64,000 nt of DNA from Peltaster fructicola (GCA_001592805.2 CP051139.1:2604001-2668000); one strand, 5' to 3'; shown: positions 22,947 to 33,712, counted from the stretch's first letter. Made by a program: numbers and translations. The notes: generated from the letters alone by a model not told the origin.

Positions 22947-25820
22947 CTAGAGGGATGTCCTAGCACTTCTCGTCTTGTTGTTAATCCAGCTCTCAATACG
23001 GTGGCGTTGGCGCTCGTGCAATGCATCGCGATATCCTTCCGTCATAGCCAAAGGATGCTGTGTTGATGCCCAGGACTCGACATCCACTTGTATGCGACCT
23101 TGTCTCGAGAGTATTCGTCGGCTACCGAAAACGGCGACTAAGAGTGCTGCATGCGTGTCTGCTTTGCTAGTAAGTAGCTCCTCGTCGATTGGCAAGACAC
23201 CTGGCCATACAACATTGACGTGCTTGATGTAGTCTGCAAGCTGGATGTTGTTGCGTAGTGCAATTGTATCGTTGCTAGTGCGTGCCGAGTGACCAGGTCC
23301 GAAGATCGTCCACAGCTGTTGTCTGATAGCTTCGCGGACTGTCGAAGGCTTGACGTTGATGCCTATGTTCTTAAGGTCCCGAAGGACTGCGATTCCTTTA
23401 GCCCATGGTTCGGATGGAGTGGCAATAGCCACATTGCGTGTCTGGTACTCCAATGAGGCTGCTGTCGCATCTGATTGCCACACCGTCACATCTGACTGCC
23501 ACACTGTGGATTGACATCTTTGAACTGAAGCTCGCCAGCACCACCAGACAATCGCTTTCTGCATTGCTGTGTCCAGTATAGAGTCGACCATATGCAAACC
23601 TCGTTGCGCTTGAGCGAGACCACGGCTCCGACCTGGCCTACAGGGTAGCTCGCCCAACCAGAGAACGCATCGGACGAGCTTGTCTATAGCGCCGGCCATC
23701 CCATAACGCTTCAGCAGCTCTTTCCACGCACCTCGATCTGGGCACAGTCCAAGCTCGGCGGCACGCATGTGTGCGCTTGTTACAAAGTCGCGTCTTTGGC
23801 CCGCTGCCTCGATATGAGCTTCTCCTTTGCCAGCCGCTCGAGCAGGAAGCAAATCCCTGATGCGCCGCAAGGTATGGGGCGTTATCTGGATGTTGCTGAT
23901 GCACATGCTGCGGTAGCATTGTCGTATTGCGCGCATGTCATCCTCTGTGACTTTCTTCCTCAGAAGGGCATTCCACGTTTGCATCTGGGTGTTCAAGCCA
24001 TTGAGCGCAAGAGCCTGTAGTGAGATCTGCAACAGAAGCCATTGCCCTGTATCCTCGTACTCGCAGGAGCACTGTGTCTGCAATTCAACGTTTTGGTAGT
24101 TGTCGGGATGCTGGTCAGATTGCAGTAGTGCTTGATAGCCTTTTAGATCGTTCTGTGCGGCGACTTGCTGCAGCAGTTGGAGGAACACACTGTCATCAAG
24201 TTTGATGCCCTGCGACCTGACTTGAGAGACATTGTTGAGAAAGACATCCGGGTACGGTGATCGCAGAGCTATCTCACGGACAGAGAGCGTCCCAATCCGC
24301 TCGACGCCGAGAAGTCGTAACGAAGCAATGCTCATGCTAAGAGGGAAAAGTTGAGTTGCAAAGATTCGTGCGCAGAAATGATCCCCAATGTGCTTCTCAG
24401 ATATGCCGTGCACAGCTCCTAGCGATAAGCTCATGTTACGTCGAGTAAAGAATGAATCAGGAGTCATGTTTGCAGCTGTTTGTTCTGCCTCTAAAGAGTC
24501 AGTGTTGCGACGGGCACTCTTGGACTGCACATGTGGCTCGGTTGTCGTTGCTTGTTCACTTTGCGATCGTACTGCCTCGATCGGCCTGCTGGACGTAGTA
24601 CTTGTTTCCACTCCTTCGACAGAATGTGCTTCGCCTGCTAAGTCCTTCGAGGATTCGAGTGAAAATGGTACCACTTCTGGCGCTGAAAGCTTGATATCTT
24701 TGGAAGCTTGCTCAGCTCTCGTCTCATGCTGCCACACATCCTTACTCTGAGACAATGCTGCCGAGGCTAGAGCAGCCGGTCCGGCTTGGATAGCATAATC
24801 TGCTTTTGTTGAATGGGGTTTGGCACCAGCGCCTGCGAGAAATGCTTTCATCTCTGAATGAAGAGCAGTACCAGGATGGAGCTTGAGCATACATCGGCTG
24901 TACCAGCCCCGACGGCTCCGACGGGAATTGAGCAGGTATAAAGTCTTCCATGTTTCCAAGGCTATCGAAGGAGTCCTGCTTTGTAGGATGTCGTCAATAA
25001 GTGATAAGACGACTTCAGGACGTGCTAGTCCATCGTCAAGAAATCGCTTGTGCCAATCCGGTGCGTTGTCACAATAGAGTGAAGATCCAGTTGTAGGGTG
25101 TCGAAGGTAAGATCCAACAATGCGAGTGTGAAGCTGACTATACTGTTGTCCTGTCACACGCTTGATCCTTATGGCATACCTGTAGAGCAGCTCTTGAAAA
25201 TCACTCCTAGCAGCGAACGGCACCGCATGTGTCGTCGCAGCCCTCAAGAATGCATCCCACACCTTCTCAGCACTTGGTCCGGTTATTGGGATGCTTATTC
25301 CTCGGTCAATGAGATCTTCCAAGATCGCTTTGATGTTCGTGAGGTCATTCTCACAGTCCACAGGTGCAATCGCACATGCCAGCTCTTCAATGTTCGTAGG
25401 CTGGGTGTAGCGAGACGATACTGGTGTCCGCCATACATTCGCACTGCCAGTATCCGCCTGGTCTCTTGCTGGTATCGGGCTTTCGTCCGATCGTGACCGC
25501 GTCAAAGCAGTATAGTATCGCAGATCTCGTATCTTGCTTTCGCCCGTCGGAACATAGTCATAATAGGCTGTCTCCGATGCGCTCGTGGGCGCCTTCTTCA
25601 CATCACGCAGCTCGTTCGTCTGATGAGATACCACCGGCTTTTCGTCCAGCTCCAATTCATGCGGAAGATCGGCTGTCACAACACTGCAGCGGCGATGAGA
25701 TGTATAGAGACATCGTCGAGTCTTTCTGATCGGTCGCAATGGCACTTCATCGTGTACAATACTTCTCAGCAGCTTAAGGGTAGCAGGTCTTGCGAGCCAT
25801 TTGTCGAATCGTCCGCCCAT
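22947..25820 (-). CDS. PPR-like mitochondrial protein (fungal, function unknown)
   Basis: 957-residue single-exon protein. The N-terminus (MGGRFDKWLARPATLKLLRS, then IRKTRRCLYTSHRR) is basic and lacks acids at first, as in mitochondrial import signals. The rest is mostly alpha-helical with helix pairs resembling pentatricopeptide repeats (VWDAFLRAATTHAVPF, TQMQTWNALLRKKVTEDDM, MRAAELGLCPDRGAWKELLK). Such proteins usually act in mitochondrial RNA processing or translation. A tandem duplication of 21 nt at 23470-23511 gives VWQSDVT next to VWQSDAT. The frame continues upstream only with non-ATG starts, so 25820 is the first ATG. The family call is moderate because PPR motifs are degenerate. Confidence 0.7.
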   Translation of the reverse strand: MGGRFDKWLARPATLKLLRSIVHDEVPLRPIRKTRRCLYTSHRRCSVVTADLPHELELDEKPVVSHQTNELRDVKKAPTSASETAYYDYVPTGESKIRDLRYYTALTRSRSDESPIPARDQADTGSANVWRTPVSSRYTQPTNIEELACAIAPVDCENDLTNIKAILEDLIDRGISIPITGPSAEKVWDAFLRAATTHAVPFAARSDFQELLYRYAIRIKRVTGQQYSQLHTRIVGSYLRHPTTGSSLYCDNAPDWHKRFLDDGLARPEVVLSLIDDILQSRTPSIALETWKTLYLLNSRRSRRGWYSRCMLKLHPGTALHSEMKAFLAGAGAKPHSTKADYAIQAGPAALASAALSQSKDVWQHETRAEQASKDIKLSAPEVVPFSLESSKDLAGEAHSVEGVETSTTSSRPIEAVRSQSEQATTTEPHVQSKSARRNTDSLEAEQTAANMTPDSFFTRRNMSLSLGAVHGISEKHIGDHFCARIFATQLFPLSMSIASLRLLGVERIGTLSVREIALRSPYPDVFLNNVSQVRSQGIKLDDSVFLQLLQQVAAQNDLKGYQALLQSDQHPDNYQNVELQTQCSCEYEDTGQWLLLQISLQALALNGLNTQMQTWNALLRKKVTEDDMRAIRQCYRSMCISNIQITPHTLRRIRDLLPARAAGKGEAHIEAAGQRRDFVTSAHMRAAELGLCPDRGAWKELLKRYGMAGAIDKLVRCVLWLGELPCRPGRSRGLAQAQRGLHMVDSILDTAMQKAIVWWCWRASVQRCQSTVWQSDVTVWQSDATAASLEYQTRNVAIATPSEPWAKGIAVLRDLKNIGINVKPSTVREAIRQQLWTIFGPGHSARTSNDTIALRNNIQLADYIKHVNVVWPGVLPIDEELLTSKADTHAALLVAVFGSRRILSRQGRIQVDVESWASTQHPLAMTEGYRDALHERQRHRIESWINNKTRSARTSL

Positions 25821-26098
25821 CAAGGTTGGGCTTCGATGAAGATAGTAGAGTTCGTAGTGTAGCGAGAACAGCACATCATAGAGGAGTGGCAGCTGGGTTT
25901 ACCAATACCTTCAAGGTAGCCGTGTTGTGAATGTTGTTGGACTGCTCGAAGTGAGGCTCAAAATTCATGCGTCCCACGACTTTATCATGCAAGCGGAGCT
26001 GCCCGACTGCTGCCGAGAGCTCTGCGCATCACTTTCAATGCTCCTGATCGCGTGCAGACACTCCCAGACATACAACAAATCGGTCTCGAGAAGCGAAA

Positions 26099-26593
26099 AT
26101 GCGCGCAACACTGATCAAGCGGGCTGGGTAAGTCGTTGCTGTGTCCAAACTTGTGGCAGTAGCACCAGGACTGGCGATGAGACAGCAAGAAGCAATTTAC
26201 TGACCAAAAGAACAGGCTGCCATTTCCAGGCCTGTACCGCAAGAACAACGTGCCACACTGGCAGAGACTTCACCAGTCGAACGACGGTCTTCGACAATGG
26301 CAGAGGGTACGTTTCGCCGAGAAGAGTTGGAAGGCTGGAGCATTGAATTGAAGAACAAGGACTGACACTCGCACGTAGGGTCCTCGTGCTAAGGCTATGC
26401 TCTACCCATACTACGCTCTGATGTACTCAACATGGGGTGGTAAGTGACATATCTGTAGGAGAAGGGAGCTTTCGTTGCTGACCACATACAGCTTGCGCAT
26501 ACATGATGGGACGGCTTGTCCTGGTGAGTACTTAGTCTCAATGGAGCAAGGATACACACTTACAGGTCACAGGGTTACAAGACATGGTGGTGA
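26099..26593 (+). CDS. Cytochrome c oxidase subunit VIIa (Cox7 family)
   Basis: Small inner-membrane subunit of complex IV. Five tiny exons rebuilt from splice sites: 26099-26127, 26216-26306, 26379-26439, 26492-26523 and 26573-26593, giving 77 residues with phases that add up. The protein begins MRATLIKRAGLPFPGLYRKN. It carries the family stretch NVPHWQRLHQSNDGLRQWQR, then a single membrane helix (MLYPYYALMYSTWGACAYMM) and a short tail ending GYKTWW. Three of the four donors are GTAAGT or GTACGT; the last is GTGAGT. The last exon uses the acceptor at 26572; the AG at 26565 would replace the tail with an unrelated one. Convergent with the next gene. Confidence 0.85.
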
Positions 26594-26723
26594 ATGCACT
26601 ATGAGCACGATGACCTCGCGAAAGGATGAGATCTGGTGGAACCGGACCTTCAAATAGACGACAAGCTCATATGTACAAAAAGACCCTTCGAGATATCGTC
26701 TAGTGTATTGGCAGACCTCTCGC

Positions 26724-27314
26724 TCAATCCTTCCTTGAATCGTCAATCTGGACCTCGAACAGCTCGGTAGCCATCTTCTGCACATTCTCGTCTTCGATAG
26801 CTGCAAGAGCCTGCTTTATAGCTGCTACTGACTGTGGTTGCAGCCCCGACGACGATTTGGAATAGACATCGATTCCGGCAGGGGTGAACATGGTCTTCGC
26901 GAACATTGTGACGACCCATTTGTTGGCTGTATCTCCCTCGCTGCCCCATCCGAGGATCTCCCAATGGCTGCTTGCGATCTTGAGAAGGCCTTTACCTCTC
27001 CAGTCCCATTCGCCACGACCAGTTTCAGTAGTTGCAGCTGTGTCAATACCTTCAATTGTCGAGATCTTCTCACCCTTCAGACCTTGGTAAGTGACAAGAT
27101 CATTCATGCGATCAGTGTCAAGCTCCTTGATGCTTTCTCTGGACGGTGGTAGAGGAGTGTATTGGATGCGAACATTACGCTTTGATTTCCACATAGGCAG
27201 CGTTGAATGCGTGACGTGCCATGTCTCTGTGAGCCATTGTATGGACGGCGTAGTGAAGCCATCTGGCGCCTTGGCTGGTGAGAATGTCGGTGGTCTTAGT
27301 GAGAAGGTCGTCAT
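26724..27314 (-). CDS. Conserved fungal protein of unknown function (196 aa)
   Basis: Single exon with an ATG start. No signal peptide or membrane helix. Alternating hydrophobic and aromatic strands (WHVTHSTLPMWKSKRNVRIQY, broken here into WHVTHSTL and KRNVRIQYTPL, then EWDWRGKGLLKIASSHWEIL and KWVVTMFAKTMFTPAGIDVY) suggest a beta-barrel of lipocalin/calycin type. The C-terminal helix is ALAAIEDENVQKMATELFEV. I do not recognise a named family; the barrel idea is inference. It is convergent with the COX7a gene (130 bp between stops) and divergent from the mannosyltransferase gene. Confidence 0.75.
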   Translation of the reverse strand: MTTFSLRPPTFSPAKAPDGFTTPSIQWLTETWHVTHSTLPMWKSKRNVRIQYTPLPPSRESIKELDTDRMNDLVTYQGLKGEKISTIEGIDTAATTETGRGEWDWRGKGLLKIASSHWEILGWGSEGDTANKWVVTMFAKTMFTPAGIDVYSKSSSGLQPQSVAAIKQALAAIEDENVQKMATELFEVQIDDSRKD

Positions 27315-27635
27315 GATCTAGATAGGTGACGTTGTCTATACAAGATGTACAGCCAAAGGTGAGCTCCCACACAGTTTCAAGCTCTATATAGCTTCAGCTA
27401 AGGGGCGACGTGTTCGAGCTACTCTGATCTACATCAAGATCTGTCCTTGGCCTTGAGAAGACACTCGGGTATTTGTCTATCCGAGAAGTTCAGTGAAACA
27501 CACGTCCCAAGTTAAGAACGACTGCACACTATTCTGCAGCTTGGCAAAGACAACACGAGAGATCAGCGCTGGCTATTCTACGTCTCCTACTACGGAGTGC
27601 GATGCTAGCAGTACGGGACCAGTAGCTGCACTTCG
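27315..27635. other. Divergent promoter region
   Basis: 321 bp between two divergent ATGs. Nothing beyond promoter sequence is apparent. Confidence 0.5.
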
Positions 27636-28934
27636 ATGTTCCGACGCGCCGAAGCTCGAGATGACAGTCCGTCTCGAAAGCATCGTGATGCTAATCACGC
27701 ATCTCACTGGCAGTCACGGCGAAGAAGCTGGATACCACGGCGACTCCTGAGATCAGCATTACCTCGAGTGCTCATCTCATTGACCCTTCTGTGGACTGTC
27801 TTTGATGCCCATGCGGTCCATCATGCGTACGCCAGAGGAAGGATAACACCTCCTCGCGGTAATCTTCTGCAACAACGGCTATTCATTGCAAGCATCCACT
27901 GGAACAATGAGAACATTCTGAGGAGCCATTGGAACGATGCCGTCCTCGACCTGATGCAAACATTTGGCAGGAACAACACTTTCCTCAGCATACAAGAGAG
28001 TGGCAGCTGGGATGACTCTAAAGGTGCCCTCAACGACCTCGATCGCATGCTAGAGCCTGGCGGCTTCCGACGCAGATTCATTCTTGATGAGACCACACAT
28101 CTCGACGAGATCTCGAAACCGCCTGCACCGTCCGGATGGATTGATACACCTCGTGGGAAGAAGGAACTTCGGCGCATACCATACCTGTCGAGACTGCGGA
28201 ACATTGTGCTTGAGCCTCTCAAAGAGCTCGCAGCTGTTGGCGAGAAGTTCGACAAGATCGTGTTTCTCAACGACGTTATCTTCACGACAAGAGATATACA
28301 GGTCCTGCTCGACACACGAGGTGGCCACTACGCTGCAGCTTGTGCTATGGACTTCTCAAAACCTCCGGGATTCTACGACACCTTCGCCTTGCGGGACTCT
28401 CAAGGACACAACAAGCTCATGAAGCAGTGGCCATACTTTCGCTCAGCAGCCTCTCGTGATGCTCTCAAGGCCAACCAGCCTGTGCCGGTTGCGAGCTGTT
28501 GGAACGGCATTGCAGTCATGGATGCCCAGCCATTCTACGATGCAAGAGCACCTCTTCGCTTCCGTGGCGTGGACGACTCTCTGGCGAAGCTCCATGTTGA
28601 AGGTTCGGAGTGCTGTCTCATTCATGCCGACAACCCGTTGTCCTCAGTCAGCGGAGTATGGCTGAACCCAGACGTGCGAGTGTCTTATAATTCAGAAGCA
28701 GACCGAGTCGTGAATCCCGAGACTGGCGCTTGGCTATCGTTCAATACCATATACTGGTCGCTCTGGAGAAACCGCGTGCTTCGCTGGTTCACAACACCAT
28801 ACTTCATAGACTCCATCGTCGCCAAACGTCTCAAGGCTTGGCGAGGCAGTTCGTCTGATGACATCGAGACTGGTTCTGTCTGTCTGGTGAACGAGATGCA
28901 AGTCTTAGTTGAGAACGGCTGGGCACATGTCTGA
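27636..28934 (+). CDS. CAP59/CMT1-type alpha-1,3-mannosyltransferase
   Basis: Type II Golgi or ER membrane glycosyltransferase of the cryptococcal mannosyltransferase family (Pfam CAP59_mtransfer). Single exon, 432 residues. A basic cytosolic arm is followed by one membrane helix near residues 43-60 (LPRVLISLTLLWTVFDAHAV). The lumenal domain begins LFIASIHWNNENILRSHWND. It carries the family hallmarks SGSWDDSKGALNDLD, YLSRLRNIVLEPL, the NDV site in KIVFLNDVIFT (near residue 210), ACAMDFSKPPGFYDTF and ASCWNGIAVMDAQPF. The last 80 residues end in a variable tail. In basidiomycetes such enzymes build capsule; in ascomycetes the acceptor is unknown. Confidence 0.9.
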   Translation: MFRRAEARDDSPSRKHRDANHASHWQSRRRSWIPRRLLRSALPRVLISLTLLWTVFDAHAVHHAYARGRITPPRGNLLQQRLFIASIHWNNENILRSHWNDAVLDLMQTFGRNNTFLSIQESGSWDDSKGALNDLDRMLEPGGFRRRFILDETTHLDEISKPPAPSGWIDTPRGKKELRRIPYLSRLRNIVLEPLKELAAVGEKFDKIVFLNDVIFTTRDIQVLLDTRGGHYAAACAMDFSKPPGFYDTFALRDSQGHNKLMKQWPYFRSAASRDALKANQPVPVASCWNGIAVMDAQPFYDARAPLRFRGVDDSLAKLHVEGSECCLIHADNPLSSVSGVWLNPDVRVSYNSEADRVVNPETGAWLSFNTIYWSLWRNRVLRWFTTPYFIDSIVAKRLKAWRGSSSDDIETGSVCLVNEMQVLVENGWAHV

Positions 28935-29618
28935 AGACTCTGGCAAGCTTTCAATCTGCCATTGCAGGACTAAGCTTCCGCCTCATTATAATGTGGTCCA
29001 CTGAGACGTCTCACGATGCAGCAAGCCTTGGCTCACTTGACCTACAGCCTATTGAGCGTTGACTTGGCTTCGATCTGCATGCGTACAGACAGCCCGATGC
29101 AACAAACCACCACCAGGATGGCACACAGAGCCCATAAATGGAAACAAATGCTCCACGGTTGAATTACATTCAGCATCACAACATGCCCATCATCAGCTTT
29201 CCAAGCAGCTTGATGGTGAAGTAATGCCAGAGGAGCAAGAGCCCATACATAAGTCCATGCAGCGCATGTTCGCGACAGCCAAGAAGGCGAAGGAGATCCT
29301 GCAATACTTCATCCTGACGTGTGTGCTCCTGGGTGTGATGTGTCACCATACCAATTCATATCTTCGAGCACAGCACCAGCTGGCGAACGACTTCTATGCC
29401 TCTCGAACGTCTATACTCTGTTTGAGGCTGCGAAGAACAAGAGAAGGACAGGAAGTTGGCATGGATCACAACCAAGCGTCAGAAGCTTGTAGCTTGGGCT
29501 CGTCACGCTCCAGGTGTTCGTCTTGTTCTTGCGAATGGACTGATTGCAGATACTTCAGAGTACATCATAGAAGTGGTCGTCTCAGGCGATACTCACGAAC
29601 ACATTTCTCACTGATACT
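28935..29618. other. Convergent intergenic region with an unexplained open frame
   Basis: 684 bp between stops of convergent genes. A plus-strand frame through 29224-29478 encodes a helical, possibly membrane-inserting stretch (ILQYFILTCVLLGVMCHH), but I could not build a convincing spliced model, so no gene is called. Confidence 0.4.
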
Positions 29619-30686
29619 TCATGTCAGCTCGGAAGACCCTAATGCGCTCGCACCAATCTCTGCACTGGTGCCTAGTATGCTCTCTTGCTCCTCGTCGGTA
29701 AGTTCGATGCCGAAGTACTGCTTCAGTACGTCCACCCGTTCCTGCTCAGTCTTCAGCTTGAGTTCGACGACCTTTCGTCCATTCTTGCGCCATTTGAACA
29801 CATCTTGATTGAGAGTCATGGTACCGTTGATGTCACCCTCAAGAGCTGCTTCATCTGGAGAGCCTGGACTTGTACCATTCTCTCGATCGGTAGTGAAACG
29901 AACGCAGACGACCTTGTGCGTGAAGAATGTTCGAGGATTCAGCCATGGGGAGAAGTTCATAGACTCGATGTCTTCCGGAAAGAACTCGATATCGATGAAG
30001 CAGTAGACTGGAACCCACTCTCGTGTCTCGTCGTAGCGATAGGAGAAGACCCACACCTTCTGAGTACGATCTAGATGCTGAGATACCGTTTCATAGGTAA
30101 GTCGTTGCTGTACTGACGCTATTTGTGTCACAATAGCACCATCTTCGATCGGTATAGGTCGATCGGGACCATTGGGTCCTCTGGATTGCGTTAGAGATGG
30201 GTCGGTCAATCCGGATCCTACTCACAGGCCGCCATCCAGGAGATATCTCGTTCCAGCAACCGTCACAATGTTGACACAGTGTGTCCATCCACCATACCGT
30301 TTCGTATCAGGATTGTAAATGCGTGAGCCGACAATGTAGGCATCAAACTTCAACGCCACGAGGATTAGATGGAAGAAGTAGTTGGCCTCCATGCAGTAAC
30401 CTCCCCGGCCTGGATTGTTGACGATCTTCCTATACAGATACTTCGCACGCACATTGACGGTGCGATGAAATGAATAGTGCTGGACCGTATTCTCCCACGG
30501 CACCTTGCACAACTCGTGCTTCTGCAGAAGCGATAGGTAATCGAGCTTCTCATCGTCCGAGAGTATCGAAGCATCGTATATTCGCTTGCTCGAAGACAAA
30601 GCGATGCGGTCGAAGTAGCGCTCTAGTTCTCCTTTGTTGTAGATATGCCTTTCCACCACCACTTTGTCGCCGTCGATAGAGGCCAT
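29619..30686 (-). CDS. Arylamine N-acetyltransferase
   Basis: Cytosolic enzyme that moves acetyl (or in some fungi malonyl) groups from CoA to aromatic amines. Two exons, 30686-30226 and 30180-29619, give 340 residues. The catalytic triad is complete: Cys98 in GRGGYCMEAN, His136 in GWTHCVNIV and Asp151 in YLLDGGL. The motif VPWENTVQHYS near residue 63 and GPNGPDRPIPIEDG after the intron also fit the family. In several fungi NAT homologues detoxify plant benzoxazolinones or aminophenols; that role here is only inference. The intron is phase 2 with a GTGAGT donor. Confidence 0.93.
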
Positions 30687-30886
30687 GGCTGTTTGTTGCA
30701 AAACATCGAACCCATGAGACCATGAAGCAGGTCATTATGATTGCGTATAGAAGTTTGCTTATCAAGCAAATAGAGCCCATGAGACCCCAAAGACGTCACA
30801 CAAGCATTATTGCAGAGTAGTGCAGTGCAACTAGCATCAACAGAAGTGTAACGAAATCGCATTCAAGAAGATTGTGTTGCATTTGA

Positions 30887-31342
30887 CTAGCTATCCTCAA
30901 CAATGGCCGAAAGATCTGGTACCCAAAGACCTTTGGCCTTATCAGCGCGAGCCCGGAGATATGCAGAGCGAACACGAGCGACATCGTTGTCGTAACGGAC
31001 GATCAGAGCATCAGCCTCGTTCAGCAATGCAGTGATTGTCCTAAGATGGGTATCATACCAACCAGAGCCGTAATCCGGCTCAACATCAAATCGTGCGTCA
31101 AGAGACTTGTACTGACGGTCAATAGCCCGTGAGATGCGAGCCAGAGACTTCGAAAGCTGATGCACCGAGCTGAACTGATCATGAATAGCACTGCGAAAGT
31201 ACTTCAGACCAAACTCATCTGCGAGAGCATTAAGCTCGGAGACTCGATGGACAGGAATCGAGTTCAGCCCATAGGACTGACGTTGAAGCTCGTGTAGTTC
31301 TTGAGTGAGATGAGCGATCTTAGCAGCTTCATCTTGATCCAT
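30887..31342 (-). CDS. Small conserved-looking helical protein, unknown
   Basis: 151 residues, single exon, good ATG. Almost wholly alpha-helical, beginning KIAHLTQELHELQRQSYG and continuing with SVHQLSKSLARISRAIDRQY and TLLNEADALIVRYDNDVARV-like heptads, so a short coiled-coil bundle is likely. No signal peptide, membrane helix or known motif. It lies 200 bp upstream of the N-acetyltransferase on the same strand. I do not recognise the family. Confidence 0.65.
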   Translation of the reverse strand: MDQDEAAKIAHLTQELHELQRQSYGLNSIPVHRVSELNALADEFGLKYFRSAIHDQFSSVHQLSKSLARISRAIDRQYKSLDARFDVEPDYGSGWYDTHLRTITALLNEADALIVRYDNDVARVRSAYLRARADKAKGLWVPDLSAIVEDS

Positions 31343-31836
31343 GATGGCAGATCCTAACCAGTTTGTATTGTCGAGGTAGGTACGAGTTCACCGTGCCAAT
31401 GGAAACTTATAAGCCATATTGCCATGCCAAAACAATGACAAGATCGACAATGGTCAAAGGTCAAATGCTCGGACAAAGGCATGCTTGTTGAGATTAGTCA
31501 TTGTGTCTGTCTTAGATTGAGCCTGGTTGACCATCTTGCCATGTGCCAAAAGCATGCTCTCCTTGAGCTTAGTGCTGACATTGGTTGTATGACCATGTCT
31601 GCCGTTTGATGGGCTGACCACATTGTGATCCGGGTGGGTGGGTGGAGTGGTACTGGTATAGCCATTGTCGAGAGCCAGCTCGCATGCATATGCAGATGCT
31701 TCCCGAAACCTCAGCCATAGACGCCAGAACTCCGGGAGTGTGTGTGATGCCTAAACAAAAGAGCAGAACGCCATCGCTAAAAGAGCAGAAATCAGCTACT
31801 GCGGCAGCCAAAGCTGCACAGATATAGCTGGTACGA
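31343..31836. other. Intergenic region, nothing recognised
   Basis: 494 bp between same-strand genes: promoter of the 151-residue gene and 3' UTR of the next. Frames at 31498-31844 have no supporting signal. Confidence 0.5.
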
Positions 31837-33712
31837 CTAACCACCAGCTCTATTGGCTGAAGTTAGTTGCGGTGTGCCAAGAGGTACTGGAGGCGGCGGT
31901 TCATAGTACTCTCCAGTATCGTATTCGCCATCGTCGTCGGGGCCGACTGGATCGTACTCGTCTCCATACGCGTCCTCATCGTCGTCGAAGTAGTCCTCGC
32001 CGTCCAAAGGAGCGCCATGCTGATCATATCGCTGGTCCTGAGCAGGTGCAGGAGCGGCTGTTCCAGAGTTTTTGCCGCCAGCAGCCTTTGATCCCTTCTT
32101 GCCCTTACGTCCTCTTTGTTTGGCCTTCTCCAGCAATCTGCGCTTCTCAGCCGCCTTCTTGCGTTCCTGGCGATCCTTGATCTCATAGGCGCGGATCAGC
32201 GCAACAGGTGGTACGCCAAAGATATCTTCATACTCGCAGAACTGGCATATCCACATATCCTCTCGACGTGGCCGGTGGTGGTAGTTGGTATACTGCTGCT
32301 GCATCTTGCGCTGTCGCGCGGCCATGGCATACTCCTTGCTTGGAGAGCGTCGTGGGCGAGGCGGTTTCTGACTGGCAGGCGGTGGCATTTGACTTTGCTG
32401 TTGTGCGGGTTGCATTTGTTGATGAGGAGCCTGAACTGGCGCTCTTGGCGAATGCATGGCTTGCGGTCCTTGTCCTTGCATTCCTCTGCTTCCATTCATC
32501 GTGCCACCTCTTTGTCCACTCGTATGATGTGGTGCTGCGTATTCTGAAACAACTCGTTCTCGCTCGACTAGTTTGTTACCCGAGTCGCTCTCACAAGTAA
32601 AGGTGAATTGTGTTTTGGGTGATGCAGCGGATGAGGTCGCGCTCTGGTGGAGCAGTGAGATGTTCTCTTTGCCCTTTTGTGGTGTAAGAGGTCCGGCTTC
32701 TGCAGCTGTACGAATTGCTCGAGAAATGATTCCTGGGGTCTGTGCGGTTGGTGACGGTAGGTCATACTCTGATAAGCGTCAGTAGGTCATGCAAAATCGC
32801 GCTTCTCGACATACCATGGCTCTTGAAGTCGCCAGCACCTTCGCTCTTGGAAGGCACCCTCGCCGCATAGCCATTCGGCGTGTTGACTGTTGTGCTTGCG
32901 AGAGGTCGACGACCGTCTTTTGCATCTCGTCGTCCGTATCTCCCTCGTCCAGCTCCACTGATGCCTGTGCCTGCTACACCATGAGTTGGCGATGCTACAT
33001 CGTACGGTATGCCAGCATGCGACTGACGATCTGCGGGTGTGGTATGGTTGCTAGGAACCACTTCGTCCTCCTCGTTGGTCTGGCAGATACCCATATTGGC
33101 GAGCTCTGCTGACAACCTGCTCTGGTGTGTGGCCGATATGGTTGTAAGAGGAATCTTGCGCTTCTTTTTATTACTGGTGTTTTCAAAGCTCTCATACCCA
33201 TCGGCACTACTCGAAGCACTTTCTGCAGCAGTGACTTGCCGTCCATCATGCGTAAATCTTGCAGCATCCATCAATCGTCGTTGTACTGAGTCGTGGGGCT
33301 GATTGACTTTCCCGTTGGCTGCTGTTGGTGATGCAGATGTTGCGTATCGATAGTCTGGATGGTCAAACTCAACCTCATCGTCTCCGCTATCCCCATCCCC
33401 ATGCTGACAACTGCAATGCTCGTGTACTAAAGCCGCCTCATGTCGATGATAGTGCCCCTCGGCTGCATCTCCGTTCTGCTGAGTTATACTCTTCGGCGGG
33501 TTGACGTGCAAGGCGGGCGCAACTAGAGGAGGCTGGGCAGGATACTTGATCGATGAGACCTGTTCTGGCGATAGCTTCGACTTCAGTCGTGACTTCGGTA
33601 AGGGGCGAATGGCTCGCTCAGGATAGATAGGTGATGCTGTATCCGGACTGCGAGCTGCTGAAAAGGATGACGATCGAGAGTATGCATAGCTATCTGTTGA
33701 TGATGAAGGCAT
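31837..33712 (-). CDS. Disordered fungal protein with WICQFC motif, unknown
   Basis: Two exons, 33712-32815 and 32768-31837, give 609 residues. The N-terminal half is Ser/Pro-rich with a His/Cys patch (HEHCSCQHGDGDSGDDEVEF) and a Gly/Arg stretch (GAGRGRYGRRDAKDGRR). The second exon has a Gln/Pro-rich segment, then a compact block DMWICQFCEYEDIFGVPP followed by a charged helix (LIRAYEIKDRQERKKAAEKR) and a Lys/Gly-rich, then Asp-rich tail. The block with its CxxC and the helix looks like the conserved core; one CxxC alone cannot bind zinc in the usual way unless it pairs with the upstream patch. Nuclear location is plausible from the basic runs. No known family. Confidence 0.75.

Noticed and set aside
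26099-30686. Detoxification or capsule cluster made of COX7a, CAP59-type enzyme and arylamine N-acetyltransferase
   Set aside because: The genes belong to unrelated pathways and lie in mixed orientation; adjacency looks accidental.
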